Source: Aphelocoma coerulescens (lineage: Eukaryota > Chordata > Aves > Passeriformes > Corvidae). Taken from it: 64,000 bases of DNA. The notes under the pieces are model-generated. The model worked only from the letters and a program-made list of their open reading frames with translations, searched no databases and had not been told where the DNA came from. Shown here piece after piece: positions 8,803 to 20,390 of the stretch. A program made the position numbers and the translations under genes. How positions within the stretch are numbered: the stretch's first letter is position 1; each line of letters opens with the position of its first letter. Location: NCBI RefSeq assembly GCF_041296385.1, contig NW_027184079.1:992001-1056000 (forward strand), written 5' to 3'.

Positions 8803-9597
8803 GAATAGTCCTTTTTCTTCTAACTAGAAGCTCCAGGTTTTCTTCTTACAAGTTGTCTTTGTTTTCTTTGTCCACAGACAGGAGTCCCTGCTCTCCCAGA
8901 GCCCTGTTGATCATCAGAACCTGCTTGTGGCTGAGGATGCAGATGGCCACGAAAGGCCTAGAAGTAAAATCGGCAGCAATGTCGTGTGCAAGAAGATTTT
9001 CCCAGAGAAAAGCATCCTAGGAGCAGCAAGTGTCCTGGAGGTGCCAGTTGCCAGTATATGACTCCTAGGATGCTGTGGCGCTGCCAAAGGTGAAGAGGCT
9101 CAGAGAGCTGCCAGACATGATCCTCCAGCTGGAAAGGCAGATGTTTGGAGCTCCAGGGAATTCCCTGACGTCAGCAGTGGAGGAGCAGGATGAGGAAGAT
9201 GTCCATGCTTGGGCTACTTGTGGCAAGAGTGTCCAAGGCTCCCAGTGCCTCCGTGAGAGCGGCAGGACTGGAGACGGAGGAAGGCCTTTGGACAGGTGCA
9301 AGGTAAGAATGATGCATGGTCCCCAGTTGTGGTGAGTACAGAAACATTTCTTCGAAGCATCTCTAGCTTTTGAAATAGTTTGACATTCCGGTTTGAATTG
9401 CGTGAGCCTGGAAAGCCAGTAGTCTAAATGTTCAGATGTCTGCTATCCAATAGTAGACATGAACTCAAGTCTCTCATAGAAACATCATGCTTTTTCCTTA
9501 AGCCAAGTGCTGGGAGGGGAATTTCTTCTGCAAAAGTACTGTGCTTCTGCTGCTTGTTCCATTTTAGAAAGTTTCCTCCCTTGGCCCTGCCTTGATT
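8803..9597 (+). repeat. Unit 9, short class S1 (795 bp)
   Basis: Exon 8878-9302. It has CCTCCAGCTGG instead of the TAG-containing version of units 2 and 4, so the relic frame is open from 9075 to the donor. Confidence 0.95.
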
Positions 9598-10797
9598 GAA
9601 TAGTCCTTTCTCTTCTAACTAGAAGCTCCAGGTTTTAATCTTACAAGTTGTCTTTGTTTTCTTTGTCCACAGACAGGAGTCCCTGCTCTCCCAGAGCCAT
9701 GTCGATCATCAGAAGCTGCTTGTGGCTGCGGATGCAGATGGCCACAAAAGGCCTAGAAGTAAAATCTGGAGCAAGGTCGTGTGCAAGATTTTCCCAGAGA
9801 AAAGCATCCTAGGAGCAGCAAGTGTACTGGAGGTGCCAGTTGCCAGTATATGACTCCAAGGATGCTGTGGCGCAGCCAAAGGTGAAGAGGCTCAGAGAGC
9901 TGCCAGACACGATCCTCGAGCAGGAAAGGCAGGTGTTTGGAGCTCCAGGGAATTCCCTGCCGTCAGCAGTGGAGGAGCAGGATGAGGAAGATGTCCACGC
10001 TTGGGCTACTTGTGGCAAGAGTGTCCAAGGCTCCCAGTGCCTCCGTGGGAGCTGCGGGACTGGAGGCGGAGGAAGGCCTTTGGGCAGGACTGGCTGCTCC
10101 CTCAGAGCCGCGGCTCTCAGCAGAACCGTCTCATTGCTGAGGATGCACCTGTCCAGGAAGAGCATTGCAGAGGAGTAGGAGTCCAGCTCATTGCAGTAAG
10201 GGAATGGCTGAGGGATGTTTCCCAGGAGCAACTTTGCTGGAGGTGCCAGTTCCAGTCCGTGACTTGCAGGATGCTGCAGCACTGCCATAGGAGAAGGCGT
10301 TTGGCATGATGCTAGAGAAGATCCTCGAGCAGCAAATGCAAGTGTTTGCAGCTCCAGGGAATTCCTAGATGTCAGCAGTGGAAGATCAGGATGAGGAATA
10401 TCTCCAGGCTTGGGCTGCTTGTGGCAAGAGCCTCCATCCCTGCCCGAGCTTGGGTGAGAGTTGCCAGAGCGCAGACGGAGGAAGGCCTTTGGACAGGTGC
10501 AAGGTAAGAATGATGCATGGTCGGCAGTCGTGGTGTAAACAGAAACATTTCTTGCAATCATCCCTACTGTTAGAGTAGTTTCACTTTCCGGTTTGAATAG
10601 CGTGAGCCTGGAAAGCCAATAGTCTAAATGTTCAGATGTCTGGTACCCAATAGTAGACATGAACTCATGTCTCTCATAGAAACATCAGGCTTTTTCCTTA
10701 AGCCAAGTGCTGGGAGGGGAATTTCTTCTGCAAAACTACTGTGCTTCTGCTGCTTGTTCCATTTTAGAAAGTTTCCTCCTTTGGCCCTGCCTTGATT
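9598..10797 (+). repeat. Unit 10, long, family A (1,200 bp)
   Basis: Exon 9673-10503 (831 bp). Resembles units 1 and 3 with ATG in the leader. G at 10417 (A elsewhere) removes an antisense stop. Confidence 0.95.
9809..10660 (-). other. Longest open frame in the window, antisense, 283 codons
   Basis: Runs through the intron start, B2, linker and B1 on the minus strand. In most other units the same frame is cut by a TAG opposite CTACTTG; here CTGCTTG reads through. There is no recognisable domain. It overlaps the sense splice donor and depends on one base in one unit, so I judge it incidental. Confidence 0.12.
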
Positions 10798-12000
10798 GAA
10801 TAGTCCTTTTTCTTCTAACTAGAAGCTCCAGGTTTTCTTCTTACAAGTTGTCTTTGTTTTCTTTCTCCACAGACAGGAGTCCCTGCTCTCCCAGAGCCAT
10901 GTCGATTATCAGAAGCTTCTTGTGGCTGAGAATGCAGATGGCCACGAAAGGCCTAGGAGTAAAAACTGGAGCAAGGACGTGTGCAAGAAGATTTTCCTAG
11001 AGGAAAGCATCCTAGGAGCAGCAAGTGTCCTGGAGGTGCCAGTTGCCAGTATATGACTCCTAGGATGCTGTGGCGCTGCCAAAGGCAAAGAGGCTCAGAG
11101 ATCTGCCAGACACGATCCTCCAGCAGGAAAGGCAGATGTTGGGAGCACCAGGGAATTCCCTGACGTCAGCAGTGGAGGAGCAGGATGAGGAAGATGTCCA
11201 CGCTTGGGCTACTTGTGGCAAGAGTGTCCAAGGCTCCCAGTGCCTCCGTGGGAGCTGCAGGACTGGTGGCAGAGGAAGGCCTTTTGACAGGACTGGCTGC
11301 TCCCTCAGAGCCATGGCTCTCAGCAGAACCGTCTCATTGCTGAGGATGCACCTGTCCAGGAAGAGCCTTGCAGAGGAGTAGGAGTCCAGCTCATTGCAGT
11401 AAGGGAATGGCTGAATGATGTTTCCCAGGAGCAACTATGCTGAAGGTGCCAGTTCCAGTCCATGGCTCGCAGGATGCTGCAGCACTGCCATAGGAGAAGG
11501 GGTTTGGCATGGTGCTAGAGAAGGTCCTCGAGCAGCAAAGGCAGGTGTTTGCAGCTCCAGGGAATACCCTGACGTCAGCAGTGGAGTAGCAGGATGAGGA
11601 AGATGTCCACGCTTGGGCTACTTGTGGCAAGGGCCTCCATCCTTGCCCTTGCCTGGGTGAGAGTTGCCGGAGCGCAGACGGAGGAAGGCCTTTGGACAGG
11701 TGCAAGGTAAGAATGATGCATGGTCGGCAGTCGTGGTGTAAACAGAAACATTTCTTGCAATCATCCCTACTGTTAGAGTAGTTTCACTTTCCGGTTTGAA
11801 TAGCGTGAGCCTGGAAAGCCAATAGTCCAAATGTTCAGATGTCTGGTACCCAATAGTAGACATGAACTCAAGTCTCTCATAGAAACATCAGGCGTTTTCC
11901 TTAAGCCAAGTGCTGGGAGGGGAATTTCTTCTGCAATACTGCTGTGCTTCTGCTGCTTGTTCCATTTTAGAAAGTTTCCTCCCTTGGCTCTGCCTTGATT
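10798..12000 (+). repeat. Unit 11, long, family C (1,203 bp)
   Basis: Exon 10873-11706. Acceptor tract variant TTTCTCCACAG. Leader GATTATCAGAAGCTTC and GAGAATGC. B1 ends GGTGGCAGAGG and CCTTTTGACAGG. Confidence 0.95.
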
Positions 12001-13204
12001 GAATAGTCCTTTCTCTTCTAACTAGAAGCTCCAGGTTTTCTTCTTACAAGTTGTCTTTGTTTTCTTTGTCCACAGACAGGAGTCCCTGCTCTCCCAGAGC
12101 CATGTCGATCATCAGAAGCTGCTTGTGGCTGCGGATGCAGATGGCCACAAAAGGCCTAGAAGTAAAATCTGCAGCAAGGTTGTGTGCAAGAAGATTTTCC
12201 CAGAGAAAAGCATCCTAGGAGCAGCAAGTGTCCTGGAGGTGCCAGTTGCCAGTATATGACTCCTAGGATGCTGTGGCGCTTCCAAAGTGTAAGAGGCTCA
12301 GAGAGCTGCCAGACATGATCCTCCAGCAGCAAAGGCAGATGTTGGGAGCTCCAGGGAATTCCCTGATGTCAGCAGTGGAGGAGCAGGATGAGGAAGATCT
12401 CGACGCTTGGGCTACTTGTGGCAAGAGTGTCCAGGGCTCCCAGTGCCTCCGTGGGAGCTGCAGGACTGGTGACGGAGGAAGGCCTTTGGGCAGGACTGGC
12501 TGCTCCCTCAGAGCCGTGGCTCTCAGCAGAACCGTCTCATTGCTGAGGATGCACCTATCCAGGAAGAGCCTTGCAAAGGTGTAGGAGTCCAGCTCATTGC
12601 AGTAAGGGAATGGCTGAAGGATGTTTCCCAGGAGCAACTATGCTGAAGGTGCCAGTTCCAGTCCATGGCTCGCAGGATGCTGCAGCACTGCCATAGGAGA
12701 AGGCATTTGGCATGGTGCTAGAGAAGATCCTCGAGCAGCAAAGGCAAGTGTTTGCAGCTCCAGGGAATTCCTAGATGTCAGCAGTGGAAGATCAGGATGA
12801 GGAATATCTCCAGGCTTGGGCTACTTGTGGCAAGAGCCTCCATCCCTGCCCGAGCTTGGGTGAGAGTTGCCAGAGCGCAGACAGAGGAAGGCCTTTGGAC
12901 AGGTGCAAGGTAAGAATGATGCATGGTCGGCAGTCGTGGTGTGAGCAGAAACATTTCTTGCAATCGCCTCTAGCTTTTAGAGTAGTTTCACTTTCCGGTT
13001 TGAATAGTGTGAGCCTGGAAAGCCAATAGTCTAAATGTTCAGATGTCTGGTACCCAATAGTAGACATGAACTCAAGTCTCTCATAGAAACATCAGGCTTT
13101 TTCCTTAAGCCAAGTGCTGGGAGGGGAATTTCTTCTGCAAAACTGCTCTGCTTCTGCTGCTTGTTCCATTTTAGAAAGTTTCCTGCTTTGGCCCTGCCTT
13201 GATT
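12001..13204 (+). repeat. Unit 12, long, family E (1,204 bp)
   Basis: Exon 12076-12909. Diagnostic GCGCTTCCAAAGTGTAAG and GATCTCGACGC in B1, and GTGTGAGCAGAAAC with TGCAATCGCC in the intron, which is 370 bp. Confidence 0.95.
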
Positions 13205-13998
13205 GAATAGTCCTTTGTCTTCTAACTAGAAGCTCCAGGTTTTCTTCTTACAAGTTGTCTTTGTTTTCTTTGTCCACAGACAGGAGTCCCTGCTCTCCCA
13301 GAGCCCTGTTGATCATCAGAACCTGCTTGTGGCTGAGGATGCAGATGGCCACGAAAGGCCTAGAAGTAAAATCGGCAGCAAGGTCGTGTGCAAGAAGATT
13401 TTCCCAGAGAAAAGCATCCTAGGAGCAGCAAGTGTCCTGGAGGTGCCAGTTGCCAGTATATGACTCCTAGGATGCTGTGGCGCTGCCAAAGGTGAAGAGG
13501 CTCAGAGAGCTGCCAGACATGATCCTCCAGCTGGAAAGGCAGATGTTTGGAGCTCCAGGGAATTCCCTGACGTCAGCAGTGGAGGAGCAGGATGAGGAAG
13601 ATGTCCACGCTTGGGCTACTTGTGGCAAGAGTGTCCAAGGCTCCCAGTGCCTCCGTGAGAGCGGCAGGACTGGAGACGGAGGAAGGCCTTTGGACAGGTG
13701 CAAGGTAAGAATGATGCATGGTCGGCAGTCGTGGTGTAAACAGAAACATTTCTTGCAATCATCCCTACTGTTAGAGTAGTTTCACTTTCCGGTTTGAATA
13801 GCGTGAGCCTGGAAAGCCAATAGTCTAAATGTTCAGATGTCTGGTACCCAATAGTAGACATGAACTCAAGTCTCTCATAGAAACATCAGGCTTTTTCCTT
13901 AAGCCAAGTGCTGGGAGGGGAATTTCTTCTGCAAAACTACTGTGTTTCTGCTGCTTGTTCCATTTTAGAAAGTTTCCTGCTTTGGCCCTGCCTTGATT
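13205..13998 (+). repeat. Unit 13, short class S1 exon with long-type intron (794 bp)
   Basis: Exon 13280-13704 is S1, but the intron has GGTCGGCAGTCGTGG and GTGTAAAC as in family A. The switch lies near the donor, showing exchange between families after the S1 deletion arose. Confidence 0.94.
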
Positions 13999-15201
13999 GA
14001 ATAGTCCTTTCTCTTCTATCTAGAAGCTCCAGGTTTTCTTCTTACAAGTTGTCTTTGTTTTCTTTGTCCACAGACAGGAGTCCCTGCTCTCCCAGAGCCA
14101 TGTCGATCATCAGAAGCTGCTTGTGGCTGAGAATGCAGATGGCCACGAAAGGCCTAGGAGTAAAAACTGGAGCAAGGACGTGTGCAAGAAGTTTTTCCTA
14201 GAGGAAAGCATCCTAGGAGCAGCAAGTGTCCTGGAGGTGCCAGTTGCCAGTATATGACTCCTAGGATGCTCTGGCGCTGCCAAAGGCAAAGAATCTCAGA
14301 GATCTGCCAGACACGATCCTCCAGCAGGAAAGGCAGATGTTGGGAGCACCAGGGAATTCCCTGACGTCAGCAGTGGAGGAGCAGGATGAGGAAGATGTCC
14401 ACGCTTGGGCTACTTGTGGCAAGAGTGTCCAAGGCTCCCAGTGCCTCCGTGGGAGCTGCAGGACTGGTGACAGAGGACAACCATTGGGCAGGACTGGCTG
14501 CTTCCTCAGAGCTGTGGCTCTCAGCAGAACTGTCTCATTGCTGAGGATGCACCTGTCCAGGAAGAGCATTGCAGAGGAGTAGGAGTCCAGCTCATTGCAG
14601 TAAGGGAATGGCTGAGGGATGTTTCCCAGGAGCAACTTTGCTGGAGGTGCCAGTTCCAGTCCGTGGCTCGCAGGATGCTGCAGCACTGCCATAGGAGAAG
14701 GGGTTTTGCATGGTGCTAGAGAAGATCCTCGAGCAGCAAAGGCAGGTGTTTGCAGCTCCAGGGAATACCCTGACGTCAGCAGTGGAGTAGCAGGATGAGG
14801 AAGATGTCCACGCTTGGGCTACTTGTGGCAAGAGCCTCCATCCCTGCCCTTGCCTGAGTGAGAGTTGCTGGAGCGCAGATGGAGGAAGGCCTTTGGACAG
14901 GTGCAAGGTAAGAATGATGCATGGTCGGCAGTCGTGGTGTAAACAGAAACATTTCTTGCAATCATCCTTACTGTTAGAGTAGTTTCACTTTCAGGTTTGA
15001 ATAGCGTGAGCCTGGAAAGCCAATAGTCTAAATGTTCAGATGTCTGGTACCCAATAGTAGACATGAACTCAAGTCTCTCATAGAAACATGAGGTTTTTTC
15101 CTTAAGCCAAGTGCTGGGAAGGGAATTTCTTCTGCAAAACTACTGTGCTTCTGCTGCTTGTTCCATTTTAGAAAGTTTCCTCCCTTGGCCCTGCCTTGAT
15201 T
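13999..15201 (+). repeat. Unit 14, long, family C (1,203 bp)
   Basis: Exon 14074-14907. GATGCTCTGGCGC and CAAAGAATCTCAG are its own variants in B1; B2 has GAGTGAGAGTTGCTGG, shared with units 28, 41, 45 and 55. Confidence 0.95.
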
Positions 15202-16404
15202 GAATAGTCCTTTGTCTTCTATCTAGAAGCTCCAGGTTTTCTTCTTACAAGTTGTCTTTGTTTTCTTTGTCCACAGACAGGAGTCCCTGCTCTCCCAGAG
15301 CCATGTTGATCATCAGAACCTGCTTGTGTCTGAGAATGCAGATGGCCACGAAAGGCCTAGAAGTAAAAACTGGAGCAGTGTCGTGTCCAAGAAGATTTTC
15401 CCAGAGAAAAGCATCCTAGGAGCAGCAAGTGTCCTGGAGGTGCCAGTTGCCAGTATATGACTCCTAGGATGCTGTGGCGCTGCCAAAGGCAAAGAGGCTC
15501 AGAGAGCTGCCAGACACGATCCTCGAGCAGGAAAGGCAGATTTTAGGAGCTCCAGGGAATTCCCTGATGTCAGCAGTGGAGGAGCAGGATGAGGAAGATG
15601 TCCACGCTTGGGCTACTTGTGGCAAGAGTGTCCAAGGCTCCCAGTGCCTCCGTGAGAGCTGCAGGAGTGGAGTCAGAGGAAGGCCTTTGGACAGGACTGG
15701 CTCCTCCCTCAGAGCCATGGCTCTCAGCAGAACCGTCTCATTGCTGAGGATGCACCTGTCTAGGAAGAGCCTTGCAGAGGAGTAGGAGTCCAGCTCATTG
15801 CAGTAAGGGAATGGCTGAATGATGTTTCCCAGGAGCAACTATGCTGAAGGTGCCAGTTCCAGTCCATGGCTCGCAGGATGCTGCAGCACTGCCATAGGAG
15901 AAGGGGTTTGGCATGGTGCTAGAGAAGGTCCTCGAGCAGCAAAGGCAGGTGTTTGCAGCTCCAGGGAATACCCTGACGTCAGCAGTAGAGTAGCAGGATG
16001 AGGAAGATGTCCATGCTTGGGCTACTTGTGGCAAGAGCCTCTATCCCTGCCCTTGCCTGGGTGAGAGTTGCCGGAGCGCAGACGGAGGAAGGCCTTTGGA
16101 CAGGTGCAAGGTAAGAATGATGCATGGTCGGCAGTCGTGGTGTAAACAGAAACATTTCTTGCAATCATCCTTACTGTTAGAGTAGTTTCACTTTCCGGTT
16201 TGAATAGCGTGAGCCTGGAAAGCCAATAGTCTAAATGTTCAGATGTCTGGTACCCAATAGTAGACATGAACTCATGTCTCTCACAGAAACATCAGGCGTT
16301 TTCCTTAAGCCAAGTGCTGGCAGGGGAATTTCTTCTGCAATACTGCTGTGCTTCTGCTGCTTGTTCCATTTTAGAAAGTTTCCTCCCTTGGCTCTGCCTT
16401 GATT
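15202..16404 (+). repeat. Unit 15, long, family D (1,203 bp)
   Basis: Exon 15277-16110. B1 has AGATTTTAGGAGC and GGAGTCAGAGG; B2 has CAGTAGAGTAGC and AGCCTCTATCCC. Unlike later D units its leader ends TCCTGGAGGTGCC with TATGACTCCTAG. Confidence 0.95.
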
Positions 16405-17608
16405 GAATAGTCCTTTCTCTTCTAACTAGAAGCTCCAGGTTTTCTTCTTACAAGTTGTCTTTGTTTTCTTTGTCCACAGACAGGAGTCCCTGCTCTCCCA
16501 GAGCCATGTCGATCATCAGAAGCTGCTTGTGGCTGCGGATGCAGATGGCCACAAAAGGCCTAGAAGTAAAATCTGCAGCAAGGTTGTGTGCAAGAAGATT
16601 TTCCCAGAGAAAAGCATCCTAGGAGCAGCAAGTGTCCTGGAGGTGCCAGTTGCCAGTATATGACTCCTAGGATGCTGTTGCGCTTCCAAAGTGTAAGAGG
16701 CTCAGAGAGCTGCCAGACACGATCCTCGAGCAGGAAAGGCAGATGTTGGGAGCTCCAGGGAATTCCCTGATGTCAGCAGTGGAGGAGCAGGATGAGGAAG
16801 ATCTCGACGCTTGGGCTACTTGTGGCAAGCGTGTCCAAGGCTCCCAGTGCCTCCGTGGGAGCTGCAGGAGTGGAGACGGAGGAAGGCCTTTGGGCAGGAC
16901 TGGCTGCTCCCTCAGAGCCGTGGCTCTCAGCAGAACCGTCTCATTGCTGAGGATGCACCTATCCAGGAAGAGCCTTGCAAAGGAGTAGGAGTCCAGCTCA
17001 TTGCAGTAAGGGAATGGCTGAAGGATGTTTCCCAGGAGCAACTATGCTGAAGGTGCCAGTTCCAGTCCATGGCTCGCAGGATGCTGCAGCACTGCCATAG
17101 GAGAAGGCATTTGGCATGGTGCTAGAGAAGATCCTCGAGCAGCAAAGGCAGGTGTTTGCAGCTCCAGGGAATTCCTAGATGTCAGCAGTGGAAGATCAGG
17201 ATGAGGAATATCTCCAGGCTTGGGCTACTTGTGGCAAGAGCCTCCATCCCTGCCCGAGCTTGGGTGAGAGTTGCCAGAGCGCAGACGGAGGAAGGCCTTT
17301 GGACAGGTGCAAGGTAAGAATGATGGATGGTCGGCAGTCGTGGTGTGAGCAGAAACATTTCTTGCAATCGCCTCTACCTTTTAGAGTAGTTTCACTTTCC
17401 GGTTTGAATAGTGTGAGCCTGGAAAGCCAATAGTCTAAATGTTCAGATGTCTGGTACCCAATAGTAGACATGAACTCAAGTCTCTCATAGAAACATCAGG
17501 CTTTTTCCTTAAGCCAAGTGCTGGGAGGGGAATTTCTTCTGCAAAACTGCTCTGCTTCTGCTGCTTGTTCCATTTTAGAAAGTTTCCTGCTTTGGCCCTG
17601 CCTTGATT
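16405..17608 (+). repeat. Unit 16, long, family E (1,204 bp)
   Basis: Exon 16480-17313. GATGCTGTTGCGC and GGCAAGCGTGTCC mark this sub-type, shared with units 21 and 34. The 13,570-bp duplication starts at about 16961. Confidence 0.95.
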
Positions 17609-18403
17609 GAATAGTCCTTTGTCTTCTAACTAGAAGCTCCAGGTTTTCTTCTTACAAGTTGTCTTTGTTTTCTTTGTCCACAGACAGGAGTCCCTGCTCT
17701 CCCAGAGCCCTGTTGATCATCAGAACCTGCTTGTGGCTGAGGATGCAGATGGCCACGAAAGGCCTAGAAGTAAAATCGGCAGCAATGTCGTGTGCAAGAA
17801 GATTTTCCCAGAGAAAAGCATCCTAGGAGCAGCAAGTGTCCTGGAGGTGCCAGTTGCCAGTATATGACTCCTAGGATGCTGTGGCGCTGCCAAAGGTGAA
17901 GAGGCTCAGAGAGCTGCCAGACATGATCCTCCAGCTGGAAAGGCAGATGTTTGGAGCTCCAGGGAATTCCCTGACGTCAGCAGTGGAGGAGCAGGATGAG
18001 GAAGATGTCCACGCTTGGGCTACTTGTGGCAAGAGTGTCCAAGGCTCCCAGTGCCTCCGTGAGAGCGGCAGGACTGGAGACGGAGGAAGGCCTTTGGACA
18101 GGTGCAAGGTAAGAATGATGCATGGTCCCCAGTTGTGGTGAATACAGAAACATTTCTTCGAAGCATCTCTAGCTTTTGAAATAGTTTGACATTCCGGTTT
18201 GAATTGCGTGAGCCTGGAAAGCCAGTAGTCTAAATGTTCAGATGTCTGCTATCCAATAGTAGACATGAACTCAAGTCTCTCATAGAAACATCAGGCTTTT
18301 TCCTTAAGCCAAGTGCGGGGAGGGGAATTTCTTCTGCAAAACTACTGTGCTTCTGCTGCTTGTTCCATTTTAGAAAGTTTCCTGCTTTGGCCCTGCCTTG
18401 ATT
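17609..18403 (+). repeat. Unit 17, short class S1 (795 bp)
   Basis: Exon 17684-18108. The intron end carries GTGCGGGGAGG and leads into a unit starting GAATTGTCC, both typical of S1 units in the higher-order blocks. Confidence 0.95.
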
Positions 18404-19596
18404 GAATTGTCCTTTCTCTTCTAACTAGAAGCTCCAGGTTTTAATCTTACAAGTTGTCTTTGTTTTCTTTGTCCACAGACAGGAGTCCCTGCTCTCCCAG
18501 AGCCATGTCGATCATCAGAAGCTTCTTGTGGCTGAGAATGCAGATGGCCTAGGAGTAAAAACTGGAGCAAGGACGTGTGCAAGAAGTTTTTCCTAGAGGA
18601 AAGCATCCTAGGAGCAGCAAGTGTCCTGGAGGTGCCAGTTGCCAGTAGATGACTCCTAGGATGCTGTGGCGCTGCCAAAGGCAAAGAGGCTCAGAGATCT
18701 GCCAGACACGATCCTCCAGCAGGAAAGGCAGATGTTGGGAGCACCAGGGAATTCCCTGACGTCAGCAGTGGAGGAGCAGGATGAGGAAGATGTCCACGCT
18801 TGGGCTACTTGTGGCAAGAGTGTCCAAGGCTCCCAGTGCCTCCGTGGGAGCTGCAGGACTGGTGACAGAGGACAACCATTGGGCAGGACTGGCTGCTTCC
18901 TCAGAGCTGTGGCTCTCAGCAGAACTGTCTCATTGCTGAGGATGCACCTGTCCAGGAAGAGCATTGCAGAGGAGTAGGAGTCCAGCTCATTGCAGTAAGG
19001 GAATGGCTGAGGGATGTTTCCCAGGAGCAACTTTGCTGGAGGTGCCAGTTCCAGTCCGTGAGTCGCAGGATGCTGCAGCACTGCCATAGGAGAAGGCATT
19101 TGGCATGGTGCTAGAGAAGATCCTTGAGCAGCAAAGGCAAGTGTTTGCAGCTCCAGGGAATTCCTAGATGTCAGCAGTGGAAGATCAGGATGAGGAAGAT
19201 GTCCGCGCTTGGGCTACTTGTGGCACGAGCCTCCATCCCTGCCCGACCCTGGGTGAGAGTTGCCAGAGCGCAGATGGAGGAAGGCCTTTGGACAGGTGCA
19301 AGGTAAGAATGATGGATGGTCGGCAGTTGTGGTGTAAACAGAAACATTTCTTGCAATCATCCCTTCTGTTAGAATAGTTTCACTTTCCGGTTTGAATAGC
19401 GTGAGCCGGGAGCGCCAATACTCTAAATGTTCAGACGTCTGCTCCCCAATAGTAGACATGAACTCAAGTCTCTCATAGCAACATCAGGCTTTTTCATTAA
19501 GCCAAGTGCTGGGAGGGGAATTTCTTCTGCAAAACTGCTCTGCTTCTTCTGCTTGTTCCATTTTAGAAAGTTTCCTGCTTTGGCCCTGCCTTGATT
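18404..19596 (+). repeat. Unit 18, long, C front with H back (1,193 bp)
   Basis: Exon 18479-19302 (824 bp). The leader lacks 10 bp (GATGGCCTAGG). The front is family C; from the end of the linker onwards it follows family H (GAGTCGCAGG, TGTCCGCGC, GGCACGAGCC, GGGAGCGCCAATACTC). Confidence 0.94.
18544..18552 (+). other. 10-bp deletion at a GGCC microhomology
   Basis: Undeleted units read GATGGCCACGAAAGGCCTAGG; here one GGCC and the six bases between the two are missing. The same deletion is in units 23, 28, 31, 36, 41 and 55, but not in family C units 6, 11, 14 and 45. Confidence 0.85.
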
Positions 19597-20390
19597 GAAT
19601 AGTCCTTTCTCTTCTATCTAGAAGCTCCAGGTTTTCTTCTTACAAGTTGTCTTTGTTTTCTTTGTCCACAGACAGGAGTCCCTGCTCTCCCAGAGCCCTG
19701 TTGATCATCAGAAGCTGCTCGTGGCCGCGGATGCACATGGCCACGAAAGGCCTAGAAGTAAAATCGGCAGCAAGGTTGTGTGCAAGAAGATTTTCCCAGA
19801 GAAAAGCATCCTAGGAGCAGCAAGTGTCCTGGAGGTGCCAGTTGCCAGTATATGACTCCTAGGATGCTGTGGCGCAGCCAAAGATGAAGAGGCTCAGAGA
19901 GCTGCCAGACACGATCCTCGAGCAGGAAAGGCAGATGTTGGGAGCTCCAGGGAATTCCCTGATGTCAGCAGTGGCGGAGCAGGATGAGGAAGATGTCCAC
20001 GCTTGGGCTACTTGTGGCAAGAGCCTCCATCCTTGCCCTTGCCTGGGTGAGAGTTGCCGGAGCGCAGACGGAGGAAGGCCTTTGGACAGGTGCAAGGTAA
20101 GAATGATGGATGGTCGGCAGTCGTGGTGTAAACAGAAACATTTCTTGCAATCATCCCTACTGTTCGAGTAGTTTCACTTTCCGGTTTGAATAGCGTGAGC
20201 ATGGAAAGCCAATAGTCTAAATGTGCAGATGTCTGGTACCCAATAGTAGACATGAACTCAAGTCTCTCATAGAAACATCAGGCTTTTTCCTTAAGCCAAG
20301 TGCTGGGAGGGGAATTTCTTCTGCAAAACTACCGTGCTTCTGCTGCTTGTTCCATTTTAGAAAGTTTCCTCCCTTGGCCCTGCCTTGATT
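19597..20390 (+). repeat. Unit 19, short class S2 (794 bp)
   Basis: Exon 19672-20096 (425 bp). B1 (GTGGCGGAGCAGG) passes into B2 at the CTTGTGGCAAGAG box and then reads CCTCCATCCTTGCCC. The front half matches unit 48, a long unit. Confidence 0.95.
19672..20096 (+). other. Representative short exon-like segment, class S2
   Basis: Same 425-bp size as S1 but with a different join. The relic frame changes from DVHAWATCGKS directly to LHPCPCLGESC, a B2 tract, whereas S1 keeps VQGSQCLRES from B1. Loss is 409 bp, equal to the B1-B2 offset. Confidence 0.6.
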
